Below are positions 36,717-45,810 of a stretch of DNA of 64,000 nucleotides, piece by piece. Positions within the stretch are counted from its first letter, which is position 1. Each line of letters opens with the position of its first letter. This DNA comes from Flavobacterium sp. GTDB lineage: Bacteria; Bacteroidota; Bacteroidia; Flavobacteriales; Flavobacteriaceae. The notes below the pieces were generated by a model, which made no database searches, had not been told where the DNA came from, and worked only from the letters and a program-made list of their open reading frames with translations. Position numbers and translations under genes: made by a program. The DNA lies in NCBI GenBank assembly GCA_030591585.1, contig JAUVAS010000001.1, forward strand, positions 1 through 64,000, written 5' to 3'.

Positions 36717-37838
36717 ATGGGAACAACTACTGCAAATAATAACTTTAAGTCTGAAGAGTACTTCATTAATATGGGACCTCAGCATCCTGCTACTCATGGG
36801 GTATTACGTCTTTTATTAACTATTGATGGTGAAATCATCAAAAAAGTGGAGCCAGATTTAGGATATATACATCGCTCTATCGAAAAAATGTGTGAGCGAG
36901 ATAGTTACCAACAAATCGTTCATTTAACTGATAGAATGGATTATTTGTCCTCTCATATTAACAACGAAGCTGTTTGCTTAACAGTTGAAAATGCCTTAGA
37001 ATTAGAAGTTCCAGACCGTGTAAAAGTTATAAGAACCATTATTGGTGAGTTAACAAGAATTGCATCACATTGCCTTTGGTGGGGTGTTATGGGAATGGAT
37101 GTTGGAGCATTAACCACTTATTTTTACGGCTTCAGAGATCGGGAATTAATCAACGATATTTTTGAAGAAACCTGTGGTGCACGATTAACCATGAATTACA
37201 ATATTCCTGGTGGATTGATGTATGATATTCACCCTAACTTTGTTCAAAGAACTAAAGATTTCGTAAAACACTTTAAAACTAAAATCCCTGAATACGATAA
37301 ACTCTTAACTGGAAATGTAATTTTTCAGAAAAGAATGAAAGGCGTGGGGGTTTTAACTAAAGAAGATGCTATTTCTTTTGGAGCTTCAGGTCCTGTTGGG
37401 CGTGGTTCAGGGTATTCATGCGATGTTAGAAAACATCATCCTTATAGTGCTTTAGATAAAGTAACTTTTAAAGAATCACTTAAAACTGAAGGAGATTCAT
37501 TAGCCCGTTACGAAGTAAGAATTATGGAGATGTGGGAATCGCTTTCAATAATAGAACAATTAATAGATAATATTCCTGAAGGAGATTATAAAGTGGCGAC
37601 TAATGCGGTAATTAAATTACCAAAAGGTGAATATTATCAAAGAGTGGAAGCGGCAAGAGGAGAATTAGGAGTTTATGTTGTTAGCACAGGAACTAAAAAC
37701 CCTTATCGATTGAAATTTAGATCCCCAGGGCTTTCAAATTTATCGTTGCTAAATCATATTACAGTTGGTGGAAAAATTGGAGATTTAGTGGCGTCAATGG
37801 CAACATTGGATATTGTTGTACCAGATATTGATAGATAA
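36717..37838 (+). CDS. nuoD: NADH-quinone oxidoreductase subunit D
   Basis: A 373-aa 49-kDa-type subunit. NMGPQHPATHGVLRL and GDSLARYEVRIMEMWES are the family blocks, and the C-terminus ends in VVPDIDR as usual. It shapes the quinone-binding pocket with NuoB. It starts 1 nt after the nuoC stop. Confidence 0.95.
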   Translation: MGTTTANNNFKSEEYFINMGPQHPATHGVLRLLLTIDGEIIKKVEPDLGYIHRSIEKMCERDSYQQIVHLTDRMDYLSSHINNEAVCLTVENALELEVPDRVKVIRTIIGELTRIASHCLWWGVMGMDVGALTTYFYGFRDRELINDIFEETCGARLTMNYNIPGGLMYDIHPNFVQRTKDFVKHFKTKIPEYDKLLTGNVIFQKRMKGVGVLTKEDAISFGASGPVGRGSGYSCDVRKHHPYSALDKVTFKESLKTEGDSLARYEVRIMEMWESLSIIEQLIDNIPEGDYKVATNAVIKLPKGEYYQRVEAARGELGVYVVSTGTKNPYRLKFRSPGLSNLSLLNHITVGGKIGDLVASMATLDIVVPDIDR

Positions 37839-37847
37839 TTTAAAGAT

Positions 37848-38912
37848 ATGAATATATCATTAAGCATAACGAAAACAATTCACGACTGGCTTTTTAGCAT
37901 TATGCCAGAAAGTGTTGCAAGCATTACCGAAATGGTATTAATTGCAACCGTGTATCTAGCCATTTTCGCAGTATTTGGATTGTATTTAGTTTTATTAGAA
38001 CGTAAAGTTGCAGCTTGGTTTCAATTGCGTTTAGGTCCAAACAGAGTTGGATTTAAAGGCTTATTTCAAACTATGGCAGATGCATTAAAATTGGTTTCAA
38101 AAGAACTTACTGGTACCGAAAAAGCTGATAAGTTTTTATACAATTTAGCTCCTTACTTTGTAATTATTACAGCATTAATGGCATTGGCTGTTTTTCCGTT
38201 TACTCAAGAGTTTCACGCTTTCGATATTAATATTGGTATTTTCTTTTTAATTGCAATTTCTTCCATTGGAGTCATTGGAATATTATTAGGAGGATGGAGT
38301 AGTAATAACAAATTTGCTCTAATTGGAGCGATGCGTAGTGGTGTACAAACTATTAGTTATGAGCTTTCAGTAGGATTATCATTATTAACAATGGTTTTGA
38401 TAACTGGTTCTTTACAGCTTTCAGAAATAATAGAGGTACAAAAAAGTGGGTGGTTAATTGTTCAAGGGCACATTCCTGCGGTTATAGCATTTATGATTTA
38501 TATGATTGCTGGTACCGCAGAAACCAATAGAGCTCCTTTTGATTTGGTAGAGGCAGAATCTGAACTTGGTGCAGGATTTCACACCGAATATTCGGGTATG
38601 AAATTCGCATATTTCTTTTTAGCCGAATTTATAAATATGTTTATTATTTCAGCAATTGCAACGACAATATTTTTTGGTGGATGGCTATCTCCTTTTGGAA
38701 TTACAGAATCTATTCCCTGGCTAGGAGTATTTTGGTTTTTAGGAAAAACACTAATTATTGTTATGGTAATGATGTGGTTTAGGTGGACCTTCCCAAGATT
38801 AAGAATTGATCAATTATTAACCTTAGAATGGAAATATTTGCTTCCTATAAATTTGGTGAATATTGTAGTAATGGCATTTATTGTTTGGCAAAATTTAATA
38901 ATTCAGTGGTAA
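37848..38912 (+). CDS. nuoH: NADH-quinone oxidoreductase subunit H
   Basis: A 354-aa membrane subunit (ND1). LERKVAAWFQLRLGPNRVG and the acidic loop ETNRAPFDLVEAESELGAG are diagnostic. Eight or more hydrophobic helices are visible. It links the peripheral arm and the proton-pumping modules. Confidence 0.95.
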   Translation: MNISLSITKTIHDWLFSIMPESVASITEMVLIATVYLAIFAVFGLYLVLLERKVAAWFQLRLGPNRVGFKGLFQTMADALKLVSKELTGTEKADKFLYNLAPYFVIITALMALAVFPFTQEFHAFDINIGIFFLIAISSIGVIGILLGGWSSNNKFALIGAMRSGVQTISYELSVGLSLLTMVLITGSLQLSEIIEVQKSGWLIVQGHIPAVIAFMIYMIAGTAETNRAPFDLVEAESELGAGFHTEYSGMKFAYFFLAEFINMFIISAIATTIFFGGWLSPFGITESIPWLGVFWFLGKTLIIVMVMMWFRWTFPRLRIDQLLTLEWKYLLPINLVNIVVMAFIVWQNLIIQW

Positions 38913-38916
38913 GAAT

Positions 38917-39393
38917 ATGAGCTATTTTTCAGATATATATAATGGGATAAAATCATTACTAACCGGTATGAGTGTTACTGGAAAGGTGTTTTTAAATGCC
39001 AGAAAAGGGGCCATCACACAAGAATATCCAGATAATAGAGATACGCTAAAAATGTTTGATCGGTTTCGTGGTGAAGTGGTAATGCCTCATGATGAACATA
39101 ACGAACACCGCTGTACGGGTTGTCAAAAATGTGAAATTGCCTGTCCAAATGGGAGTATAGAAATTATTTGGGACCGGAAAATAAATCCTGAAACAGGAAA
39201 AAAGAAAAAAGAAATAGATCAACACATTTATCATTTAGGTCTTTGCACCATGTGTGGTTTGTGTATTGAAGCCTGCCCTACAGACGCGATAGTTTGGGCA
39301 CAGAATTATGAAAACTCAGTGTATGACAGATCGTATTTAACCAAAGTGTTAAATCAGCCAGGATCTATATTAATGGACGGAGTAGAAGATTAA
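38917..39393 (+). CDS. nuoI: NADH-quinone oxidoreductase subunit I
   Basis: A 158-aa iron-sulfur subunit with two [4Fe-4S] motifs, CTGCQKCEIACP and CTMCGLCIEACP, binding clusters N6a and N6b. In complexes without NuoEFG this is a plausible entry point for electrons from reduced ferredoxin, since its clusters would be the outermost. It starts 4 nt after the nuoH stop. Confidence 0.95.
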   Translation: MSYFSDIYNGIKSLLTGMSVTGKVFLNARKGAITQEYPDNRDTLKMFDRFRGEVVMPHDEHNEHRCTGCQKCEIACPNGSIEIIWDRKINPETGKKKKEIDQHIYHLGLCTMCGLCIEACPTDAIVWAQNYENSVYDRSYLTKVLNQPGSILMDGVED

Positions 39394-39397
39394 AATT

Positions 39398-39922
39398 ATG
39401 GAAAGATATATATTTTACATCGTTGCTGTTATTATGATTGTCTTTGCAATCGCAGCTGTAAATAGCCGTAAGATGATGCGTTCCGTTATCTATTTGCTAT
39501 TTGTGTTAATGGGTGTTGCGGGAATCTTCTTTTTAATAGATTATAATTTTCTTGCTGCAATTCAATTAACGGTTTATGCCGGCGGAATTATTGTTTTAAT
39601 GATATTTTCTGTGCTATTAGTGCATCACATTGAACTAGAATTAGAGCTTGCTAAAACATCGAAAAGAATTATCACGGCCATTGCTTCGTTAATCGGAATT
39701 GGTGTTTTTCTAACGACTATTTATTCCTATAATTTTAGAGTGGTTGAAAACTATAATACCACGACCACAGAACAAATTGGAGAAAAACTATTAAGTTATG
39801 GCGAAGGTGGTTTTGTATTGCCTTTTGAAGTGATCTCTGTACTCTTATTAGCCGTGATGATTGGAGCTATAGTTATAGCAAAAGGAGGAAAGCTAACCGA
39901 TAAAAATGAAGAAACAACATGA
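39398..39922 (+). CDS. nuoJ: NADH-quinone oxidoreductase subunit J
   Basis: A 174-aa subunit with five hydrophobic helices. NFLAAIQLTVYAGGIIVLMIF is the conserved ND6-type block. It is a membrane-arm subunit. Its stop overlaps the nuoK start by 4 nt (ATGA), so translation is coupled. Confidence 0.93.
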   Translation: MERYIFYIVAVIMIVFAIAAVNSRKMMRSVIYLLFVLMGVAGIFFLIDYNFLAAIQLTVYAGGIIVLMIFSVLLVHHIELELELAKTSKRIITAIASLIGIGVFLTTIYSYNFRVVENYNTTTTEQIGEKLLSYGEGGFVLPFEVISVLLLAVMIGAIVIAKGGKLTDKNEETT

Positions 39923-40236
39923 TCGCCGGAATTAGCATATACGAAATATTTACCCTAACAACCATTCTATTTTTTATTGGAGTATATGGGTTTATTACTA
40001 GAAAAAATTTGATTTCCATTTTAATTTCTGTGGAATTAATAATGAATGCCTCTGTTGTAAATTTTGTGATCATCAACAAATATTTATATCCAGATGCTTT
40101 ACAAGGAGTCCTCTTTTCTATATTTATTATAGCCGTTGCTGCTGCTGAAGCTGCATTGGCAATTTCAATAATAATAAATTTGTATAGACAAATTGGCTCT
40201 GTTGAAGTGAAGGACACTGAAATTATGAAATACTAA
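39919..40236 (+). CDS. nuoK: NADH-quinone oxidoreductase subunit K
   Basis: A 105-aa three-helix subunit (ND4L) with the conserved glutamates in SVELIMNASVVNF and AAAEAALAISI. It belongs to the proton path of the membrane arm and overlaps nuoJ by 4 nt. Confidence 0.93.
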   Translation: MIAGISIYEIFTLTTILFFIGVYGFITRKNLISILISVELIMNASVVNFVIINKYLYPDALQGVLFSIFIIAVAAAEAALAISIIINLYRQIGSVEVKDTEIMKY

Positions 40237-40246
40237 TATTTATATT

Positions 40247-42175
40247 ATGAACATTAGTTATATATATTTAATCCCAATTATTCCACTAGCAGTTTTCTTG
40301 TTATTGGGACTATTTAATCAAAAAATTAAGCCATCAGTATCTGGGTATATTGGTGTTCTAGGATTATTAAGTTCTACTGTTTTGTCTTTTTATGCAGTGT
40401 ATCAATACTTTTTTGTTTTCGGAAAAGTAGATGGGAAATTTCCAACTATTGTAGAGAAAACAGTTTGGTTGAACTTCACCGACACGCTACATATTGATAT
40501 GGGAATATTAATAGATCCTATCTCATTAATGATGCTTGTTGTTGTCTCTCTTATATCCTTAATGGTTAATATCTATAGCCGAGGGTATATGAAAGGAGAT
40601 GATGGGTATACTAAATTCTTTGCATTCTTAGGTCTGTTTTCGTTCTCTATGTTTGGATTGGTATTGGCAACGAACTTATTTCAGATTTATATCTTTTGGG
40701 AATTAGTAGGAGTTTCCTCTTATTTATTAATTGGGTATTACTACACCAAGCCATCGGCTGTTGCTGCTTCCAAAAAAGCATTTATAGTAACTCGTTTTGC
40801 AGATTTAGGCTTCTTAATTGGAATTCTAATTATGGGGTACTATACAGGAACTTTCGATTTTGAAACACTAAACGCTGTTAACCCAGAAACAGGAGCTTTG
40901 GCTCTAAACTGGGCTTCTACTTCGTTTATGGGCTTATCAGTAATCGCTTGGGGATTAATTTTAATCTTTATGGGAGGTGCTGGAAAATCTGCTATGTTGC
41001 CATTTCATATTTGGTTGCCAGATGCCATGGAGGGTCCAACACCTGTTTCTGCATTAATTCATGCGGCAACGATGGTTGTAGCTGGTGTATATTTAGTAGC
41101 AAGATTGTTCCCCATGTTTTATTTTGTGGAAGACGGATTCGCATTACAAATTGTAGCTTGGGTAGGTGGAATTTCATCTCTGTTTGCAGCAATTATCGCA
41201 ATTACACAAACCGATATTAAACGAGTTTTAGCATTTTCAACCATGTCTCAAATTGGATATATGATGATGGCTTTAGGGGTTTCGGGATATGATGGGCACG
41301 AAGGTGTAGGGTATATGGCGTCAATGTTTCATTTGTTTACACACGCAATGTTTAAGGCCTTATTATTCTTAGCTGCAGGGTCTGTTATTCACGCAGTACA
41401 TAGTAATTATTTAAAAGATATGGGTGGATTGCGAAAGTATATGCCCATCACCAATATTACCTTTTTAATTGCAGCTTTAGCAATAGCTGGAGTTCCGCCA
41501 TTTGCAGGATTTTGGAGTAAGGATGAAATTTTAGTTGCGGCTTTTGAAAACAACCAATTATTATATTACAGCGGACTTCTGGTTGCTGGATTAACAGCTT
41601 TTTATATGTTTAGAATTTACTTCGGTATTTTCTGGGGAAAAGAAAAAAGCTATGAGCATACACCTCACGAATCACCAATGTCTATGGCATTTCCATTATT
41701 GTTTTTAGCGCTAATGAGTGTTGTTGCTGGGTTTATACCTTTTAGTGAGTTTGTGACACCAGACAACAAAGGTTTCGAAGCACACTTAAATTATCCATTG
41801 GCAGCAATCGCAGTGGGTGTTGGAGTTATAGGAATCGCTCTTGCGTGGATATTTTATAAAAAAGAAAATAGTCTGTCTGATAAATACGCCATATCATTTG
41901 GAGTATTTTACAAATGGGCATATCATAAGTTTTATTTTGATGAACTTTATCTGTTCGTTACAAAAAGTATCATTTTTAAACGAATTTCAGCTCCTATTGC
42001 TTGGTTCGATAAGAAAGTAATAGATAGAACCATGGTAGAAATAGGAAACAAAACAATAGTAACTTCAGAAAAAATTAAAGGAATGCAATCTGGAAAACTT
42101 CAAGATTATGCTTTTGCTTTTATCTCTGGTGTTGTTGTGTTAGCCTTGGTATTTATTTATTTATGGACAAAATAA
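40247..42175 (+). CDS. nuoL: NADH-quinone oxidoreductase subunit L
   Basis: A 642-aa antiporter-like subunit (ND5), with about 16 membrane helices and the long C-terminal lateral extension. WELVGVSSYLLIGYY and LPDAMEGPTPVSALIHAATM carry the conserved Glu and Lys/His path residues. It sits at the far end of the pumping arm. Confidence 0.95.
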   Translation: MNISYIYLIPIIPLAVFLLLGLFNQKIKPSVSGYIGVLGLLSSTVLSFYAVYQYFFVFGKVDGKFPTIVEKTVWLNFTDTLHIDMGILIDPISLMMLVVVSLISLMVNIYSRGYMKGDDGYTKFFAFLGLFSFSMFGLVLATNLFQIYIFWELVGVSSYLLIGYYYTKPSAVAASKKAFIVTRFADLGFLIGILIMGYYTGTFDFETLNAVNPETGALALNWASTSFMGLSVIAWGLILIFMGGAGKSAMLPFHIWLPDAMEGPTPVSALIHAATMVVAGVYLVARLFPMFYFVEDGFALQIVAWVGGISSLFAAIIAITQTDIKRVLAFSTMSQIGYMMMALGVSGYDGHEGVGYMASMFHLFTHAMFKALLFLAAGSVIHAVHSNYLKDMGGLRKYMPITNITFLIAALAIAGVPPFAGFWSKDEILVAAFENNQLLYYSGLLVAGLTAFYMFRIYFGIFWGKEKSYEHTPHESPMSMAFPLLFLALMSVVAGFIPFSEFVTPDNKGFEAHLNYPLAAIAVGVGVIGIALAWIFYKKENSLSDKYAISFGVFYKWAYHKFYFDELYLFVTKSIIFKRISAPIAWFDKKVIDRTMVEIGNKTIVTSEKIKGMQSGKLQDYAFAFISGVVVLALVFIYLWTK

Positions 42176-42184
42176 TAGACTAAT

Positions 42185-43675
42185 ATGGATATTTTATCAC
42201 TTTTTATCGTAGTCCCTTTAATTACGGTTTTGGCATTAGTCTTTGCTAACGGATTAAAACAATCTCGTATTATTTCAATGATTGGAAGTCTCGCTCAACT
42301 TGCGATGGCAATAAATCTCGTTTTCGCTTATTTTAAAGAAAGAGCTGTCAATGACAGTATCATGGTTTTTACCAAAGATGTTGTTTGGTACGAACAGTTC
42401 AATATTCATTATGCGATTGGAGTTGATGGTATCTCGGTGGTATTATTACTACTAACGGCTATTGTGGTATTGGCTGGGGTTTTCATTTCTTGGAAAATGG
42501 AAGAATTACCTAAAGAGTTCTTTATTTCCCTTATAATATTAGCAACTGGTGTATATGGATTCTTTATTTCAATAGATCTGTTTACCATGTTTGTTTTCTT
42601 TGAAATTGCAGTGATACCAATGTACCTTCTTATTGGTATCTGGGGATCGGGACCAAAGGAATATTCAGCTATGAAATTAACCCTAATGTTAATGGGGGCT
42701 TCTGCGGTATTGTTAGTTGCTATATTGGGAATCTACTTCAATTCTAACGCAGATGGAGGTCCTTTAACGTTTAATATCTTAGAAATCGCTCAAGTAAATA
42801 TTCCTTTTGAAGCTCAAAAATTATTTTTCCCATTAACTTTTATTGGCTTTGCGGTAATAGGAGCATTATTTCCTTTTCATACCTGGTCACCAGACGGTCA
42901 CGCATCTGCGCCAACAGCGGTATCTATGCTTCACGCGGGAGTTTTAATGAAATTAGGCGGATACGGTGTGTTTAGAGTGGCTATGTTTTTATTACCTGAA
43001 GGCGCAATATATTGGACAGATTTCTTTTTAGTCTTAGCGGCAATTGGAGTAGTTTATGGAGCCTTTGCAGCTGTTAGACAAACAGATTTAAAATACATTA
43101 ATGCGTATGCTTCAGTAAGTCACTTGGGTTTAGTGCTGTTTGCTTTATTAATGCTAAATAAAACAGCTTGGAATGGAGCGATAATTCAATCATTGTCACA
43201 CGGCTTATTAACCGCTATGTTTTTTGCCTTAATAGGGATGATCTACGGAAGAACACATACTAGAGATATTAATAAACTTGGTGGTTTAATGAAAATACTC
43301 CCTTTTATTGGAGCAATTTACGTTATCACAGGAATGGCATATTTAGGATTGCCTGGGTTTAGTGGTTTTGTCGCAGAGATGAATATTTTTGTGGGAGGTT
43401 TTCAACACCCAGATATGTTTCATAGAGTTTTAACTGTACTGGCAGTATCATCAATAGTGGTAACAGCTGTATATATATTAAGGTTGGTTGGAAAAATTAT
43501 GATGGGTCCTTTAGAAACCAATGGCGTTGAGAATTTACCAAAAGCAACATGGTATGAGAAAACAGGAATATTATTACTATTAATTCCTGTAATAGGAATT
43601 GGTATCGCGCCACTTTGGTTGAGTGATATGATTATGGAAAGCGTACAACCTTTTATTCAAGGAGTATTAAAATAA
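42185..43675 (+). CDS. nuoM: NADH-quinone oxidoreductase subunit M
   Basis: A 496-aa antiporter-like subunit (ND4), about 14 helices. FFEIAVIPMYLLIGIWG and FPFHTWSPDGHASAPTAVSM contain the channel Glu and His. It is the middle pumping module of complex I. Confidence 0.95.
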   Translation: MDILSLFIVVPLITVLALVFANGLKQSRIISMIGSLAQLAMAINLVFAYFKERAVNDSIMVFTKDVVWYEQFNIHYAIGVDGISVVLLLLTAIVVLAGVFISWKMEELPKEFFISLIILATGVYGFFISIDLFTMFVFFEIAVIPMYLLIGIWGSGPKEYSAMKLTLMLMGASAVLLVAILGIYFNSNADGGPLTFNILEIAQVNIPFEAQKLFFPLTFIGFAVIGALFPFHTWSPDGHASAPTAVSMLHAGVLMKLGGYGVFRVAMFLLPEGAIYWTDFFLVLAAIGVVYGAFAAVRQTDLKYINAYASVSHLGLVLFALLMLNKTAWNGAIIQSLSHGLLTAMFFALIGMIYGRTHTRDINKLGGLMKILPFIGAIYVITGMAYLGLPGFSGFVAEMNIFVGGFQHPDMFHRVLTVLAVSSIVVTAVYILRLVGKIMMGPLETNGVENLPKATWYEKTGILLLLIPVIGIGIAPLWLSDMIMESVQPFIQGVLK

Positions 43676-43691
43676 TAAATAGAAAATTAAA

Positions 43692-45119
43692 ATGGATATT
43701 GGTGATTTTTTATTAATGAGACACGAGCTAATTTTATTAGCCATTATATTATTGTTGATTGTTGCTGAAATATTTATACCCAATCACAAAAAGGGTAGTA
43801 TAATACATTTAGCAATATTCTTATTTGGAATACATACTGTTGTCGGGTTTCTTCCATTAGAAGAAAGCAGCATTTTTGGAGGAATGTTTCGAACAAACGG
43901 AATGATTCACTTCTTTAAAAGTGTATTAAACGTTGGGGTGTTTATTCTTCTGTTGCAATCTGCAGATTGGTTACAAGAGAAAATTGTTCAGCAAAATAAA
44001 GGAACCGAATTCTTTATATTATTATTCTCTTCGCTATTAGGAATGTATTTTATGATTTCGGCTGGAGATTTCTTAATGTTTTATCTAGGATTAGAATTAT
44101 CAACTCTCCCCGTTGCAGCGTTAGCAGCTTTTGAGGTTACAAAAAGAAAGTCTAGTGAAGCTGGTATTAAGTTAATTCTTTCAGCAGCATTAGCATCGGG
44201 TGTTTCCTTGTTTGGTATTTCGCTATTATACGCCACTTCAGGATCCATTTATTTTAACGATATCATGGAAGTTATCACAGCAACTAACCTTTCTATTTTG
44301 GGGCTAATTCTGTTTTTTACTGGTTTAGCGTTTAAAATATCATTAGTTCCATTTCATTTCTGGACTGCAGATGTATATGAAGGAGCACCAATTAGTGTTG
44401 CTTCCTACTTATCTGTAATATCAAAAGGAGCAGCGGTTTTTATACTACTAATATTATTATTTACCGTTTTTAAGCCCCTGATGCATATTTGGGAAAATAT
44501 GGTGTATGTCATTGCTATTGCTACTATGTTTATTGGTAACTTATTTGCAATACGACAACAAAATATGAAGCGCTTCTTGGCTTTTTCTTCTATTGCACAA
44601 GCTGGATTTATATTGCTAGGAATCGTTACAGGAAATCAATTGGGGTTTGCGACTGTAGTCTATTTTGTATTGGTGTATGTGTTTTCTAACCTCGCAGCTT
44701 TTGGTGTGGTTCAGGCTATTTCATTACAAACAGGAAAAGAAAATATGAACGATTATGAAGGTTTGTACAGAACCAATCCTAAATTAAGTTTAGTGATGAT
44801 GTTGGCTTTATTCTCTTTGGCAGGGATTCCGCCAGTTGCTGGTTTCTTCGGAAAGTTTTTCCTTTTTACAGCAGCAGCAAGTAAAGGTTATTACATATTA
44901 GTTTTCTTGGCTGTGGTAAATGTAACCATCTCTTTGTATTATTATTTATTAGTAATACGAGCAATGTTCTTGCGAAAAAGTGATTCTGCAATTCCTTTCT
45001 TTAAAAACAAACTCTATATGAGGTTAGGACTAATTTTAACTGTTTTAGGAATATTAACACTCGGACTATACAGCCCATTATATGAATATATTTTTGAATT
45101 AAGTAACATTTTTAATTAG
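43692..45119 (+). CDS. nuoN: NADH-quinone oxidoreductase subunit N
   Basis: A 475-aa antiporter-like subunit (ND2), 13-14 helices. YLGLELSTLPVAALAAFE and FKISLVPFHFWTADVYEGAP are diagnostic. It is the last nuo gene; nuoE, nuoF and nuoG are missing from the whole cluster. Confidence 0.94.
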   Translation: MDIGDFLLMRHELILLAIILLLIVAEIFIPNHKKGSIIHLAIFLFGIHTVVGFLPLEESSIFGGMFRTNGMIHFFKSVLNVGVFILLLQSADWLQEKIVQQNKGTEFFILLFSSLLGMYFMISAGDFLMFYLGLELSTLPVAALAAFEVTKRKSSEAGIKLILSAALASGVSLFGISLLYATSGSIYFNDIMEVITATNLSILGLILFFTGLAFKISLVPFHFWTADVYEGAPISVASYLSVISKGAAVFILLILLFTVFKPLMHIWENMVYVIAIATMFIGNLFAIRQQNMKRFLAFSSIAQAGFILLGIVTGNQLGFATVVYFVLVYVFSNLAAFGVVQAISLQTGKENMNDYEGLYRTNPKLSLVMMLALFSLAGIPPVAGFFGKFFLFTAAASKGYYILVFLAVVNVTISLYYYLLVIRAMFLRKSDSAIPFFKNKLYMRLGLILTVLGILTLGLYSPLYEYIFELSNIFN

Positions 45120-45125
45120 CAAACC

Positions 45126-45446
45126 ATGGGACTAGGAGGAAAACACTTATTTGGAAGTATAGAAGATCAAAGAGTTACTTTTATTGAAAAAAAGATAGAA
45201 GAAGGGCGAAAAGATTTCTTAAAAAAATTATTAGAGCACAATGGTTTTGAAGTGCTTATACAAGAGGATAAAAGAAAATCTGAAAAAGACCCTCAGCTTT
45301 ATACTGTGGCGGTAACAGATATGGTTTTTAATCCAACGATATGGATATTTCAGAGAAAACTAAAGACTTTCGATGGTCATATAGCAAACCAAGATTACTG
45401 GAATCAAATTTCTGAAGAGACTGCTCCTCAATATTGGAAAAGTTAA
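45126..45446 (+). CDS. small unknown protein linked to nuo operon
   Basis: A 106-aa soluble, charged protein starting 6 nt after nuoN, so almost certainly in the nuo operon. It has no membrane helix, signal or cysteine pair. TVAVTDMVFNPTIWIFQRKL is the most protein-like core. I do not recognise the family. Its position suggests an accessory or assembly role for complex I, but this is guilt by association. Confidence 0.75.
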   Translation: MGLGGKHLFGSIEDQRVTFIEKKIEEGRKDFLKKLLEHNGFEVLIQEDKRKSEKDPQLYTVAVTDMVFNPTIWIFQRKLKTFDGHIANQDYWNQISEETAPQYWKS

Positions 45447-45664
45447 TTTCCACAAGTAGCACCAGCCTCAACTAATCCTTCAATGTAAACATCATACTGA
45501 GTGCCTGTACCCTCTCCGTTCACAGATGCATTTCCGTTGCTTTCTTCACACACTTCAAAAGCAATTGTTTGAGGTGAATTACAAGTAGTACACGATACAG
45601 AATCGTCTTCTTTGCAAGAAAAAACTAGCTGCATAACAAAAATAGTAAAAAGTATCTTTTTCAA
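45443..45664 (-). CDS. small lipoprotein
   Basis: A 73-aa lipoprotein precursor. The signal peptide MKKILFTIFVMQLVFSC ends in a lipobox (VFSC, Cys17). The mature part is acidic, with CTTC and further cysteines that could form disulfides in the periplasm. It converges on the nuo-linked gene with a 4-nt overlap. Function unknown. Confidence 0.65.
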   Translation of the reverse strand: MKKILFTIFVMQLVFSCKEDDSVSCTTCNSPQTIAFEVCEESNGNASVNGEGTGTQYDVYIEGLVEAGATCGN

Positions 45665-45810
45665 ATTAATTGGATTTATTCTTATAACGCAAATCTAATT
45701 TTAATGTTATAATTTTAAAAGGGTTTTACGAAATCCTTTTTTTAATTTCTAATTAATAAGAATCCCTAAAATGGTTTTTTATATATTTAGAAAAAAATAA
45801 CCCCTTTTTA

